A stretch of DNA of 64,000 bases from Certhia americana (taxonomy: Eukaryota > Chordata > Aves > Passeriformes > Certhiidae). The notes under the pieces are model-generated. The model had not been told where the DNA came from. It was given only the letters and a program-made list of their open reading frames with translations, and did no database searches. The stretch spans positions 3,212,492-3,276,491 of the forward strand of contig CM031878.1 in assembly GCA_018697195.1 (NCBI GenBank), given 5' to 3'. The position numbers were made by a program, and so were the translations under genes. This document shows, in pieces, positions 63,759 through 64,000 of the stretch. Within the stretch, counting starts at the first letter, position 1, and each line of letters opens with the position of its first letter.

Positions 63759-64000
63759 GCAGGTTCTTGTGCCTTCCACTTACAGCAATTTCAATGGATT
63801 TCCCAGAGTAAAAAAAAACCCTCTGAATTTGTAACATATGCCCTCTCTCAGTACACACACTGCTTACTGGTCTGTTCCTATAAAAGTCGAAGTCAAAAGC
63901 CCCCTTTTTCAAATCTTTCCTAAGATACTTAACAGTTATTAAATGCCTGACATATCAAGGAGTGCATCACATAAGCTTCCTCTTTTTTTTTCTTCTTTTT

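Larger units (their letters stand above)
53221..64000 (+). other. RIT2: RIT2 intron 1 (5' part, continues past window)
   Basis: Begins with the consensus donor GTAAGT directly after exon 1. I looked for exon 2 (expected to encode the stretch just after the P-loop, up to switch I) and did not find it on the + strand, so the intron is at least 10.8 kb here; it is very long in other vertebrates. The content is AT-rich unique sequence, homopolymer A/T tracts (55408-55430, 58691-58718), T/G-rich low-complexity blocks (57640-57725, 62220-62415) and one rearranged CR1 near 61.4 kb. Open frames within it are short and unlike known proteins. Confidence 0.85.

Noticed and set aside
53221..64000. Search for RIT2 exon 2
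   Set aside because: No segment encoding the conserved post-P-loop/switch I stretch with flanking AG/GT signals was found.
1..64000. CRISPR arrays, operons, bacterial promoters, tRNA or rRNA genes
   Set aside because: The sequence is vertebrate nuclear DNA; no spaced direct repeats or RNA-gene signatures were seen.

Overview
The window reads as 64 kb of AT-rich vertebrate DNA, most likely from a bird and probably a passerine. The grounds are many 5'-truncated CR1 LINE copies with the avian ATTCTRTGATTCTRTG-type tail, several TG...CA solo LTRs that resemble avian ERV families, no SINEs, and one exon of a vertebrate gene. The species assignment is an inference; no database search was possible.

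Only one protein-coding segment is supported. Exon 1 of RIT2 (Rin, a neuronal Ras-like GTPase) lies at 53118-53220 on the + strand. It encodes a Ser-rich N-terminus followed by [16 protein letters not shown], which carries the G1/P-loop, and it ends at a consensus GT donor. Everything to its right (53221-64000) is the start of RIT2 intron 1; exon 2 is not in the window. Everything to its left (1-about 53000) is the RIT2 upstream intergenic region. In other vertebrates the next gene on that side is SYT4 in the same orientation, but I see no SYT4 exon here.

The intergenic and intronic DNA holds these elements. CR1 fragments lie at 511-898, 1391-2031, 3694-3761, 5605-5922 plus 6610-6745, 14890-14973, 35857-35980 (-), 39491-39920 (-), and 61380-61648 (internally inverted). 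There are five LTRs: 5926-6602 (-, nested in a CR1), 11217-11938 (-, TSD CATGT), 28542-29376 (+), 34676-35387 (+, TSD CAGGA), and 42795-43732 (+, ERVL-like). Simple repeats include a gapped TATC array, a TA array, a 20-bp minisatellite, and many A/T, G and C homopolymers. Three assembly gaps are present (100, 10 and 400 N). The remaining stretches have no recognisable gene; the open frames there are short, low-complexity or lie within transposons.

I found no evidence of an undescribed multi-gene system. The best items for a second look are a 33-bp-arm fold-back inversion inside a CR1 near 61.4 kb, splice-acceptor-like and TATA-like sequences overlapping just upstream of RIT2 exon 1, the CR1-interrupting LTR with three unexplained junction bases, a perfect RFX-type X-box palindrome at 2134, a short perfect-type hairpin at 51.8 kb, and an unexplained open frame at 1074-1385 on the minus strand.
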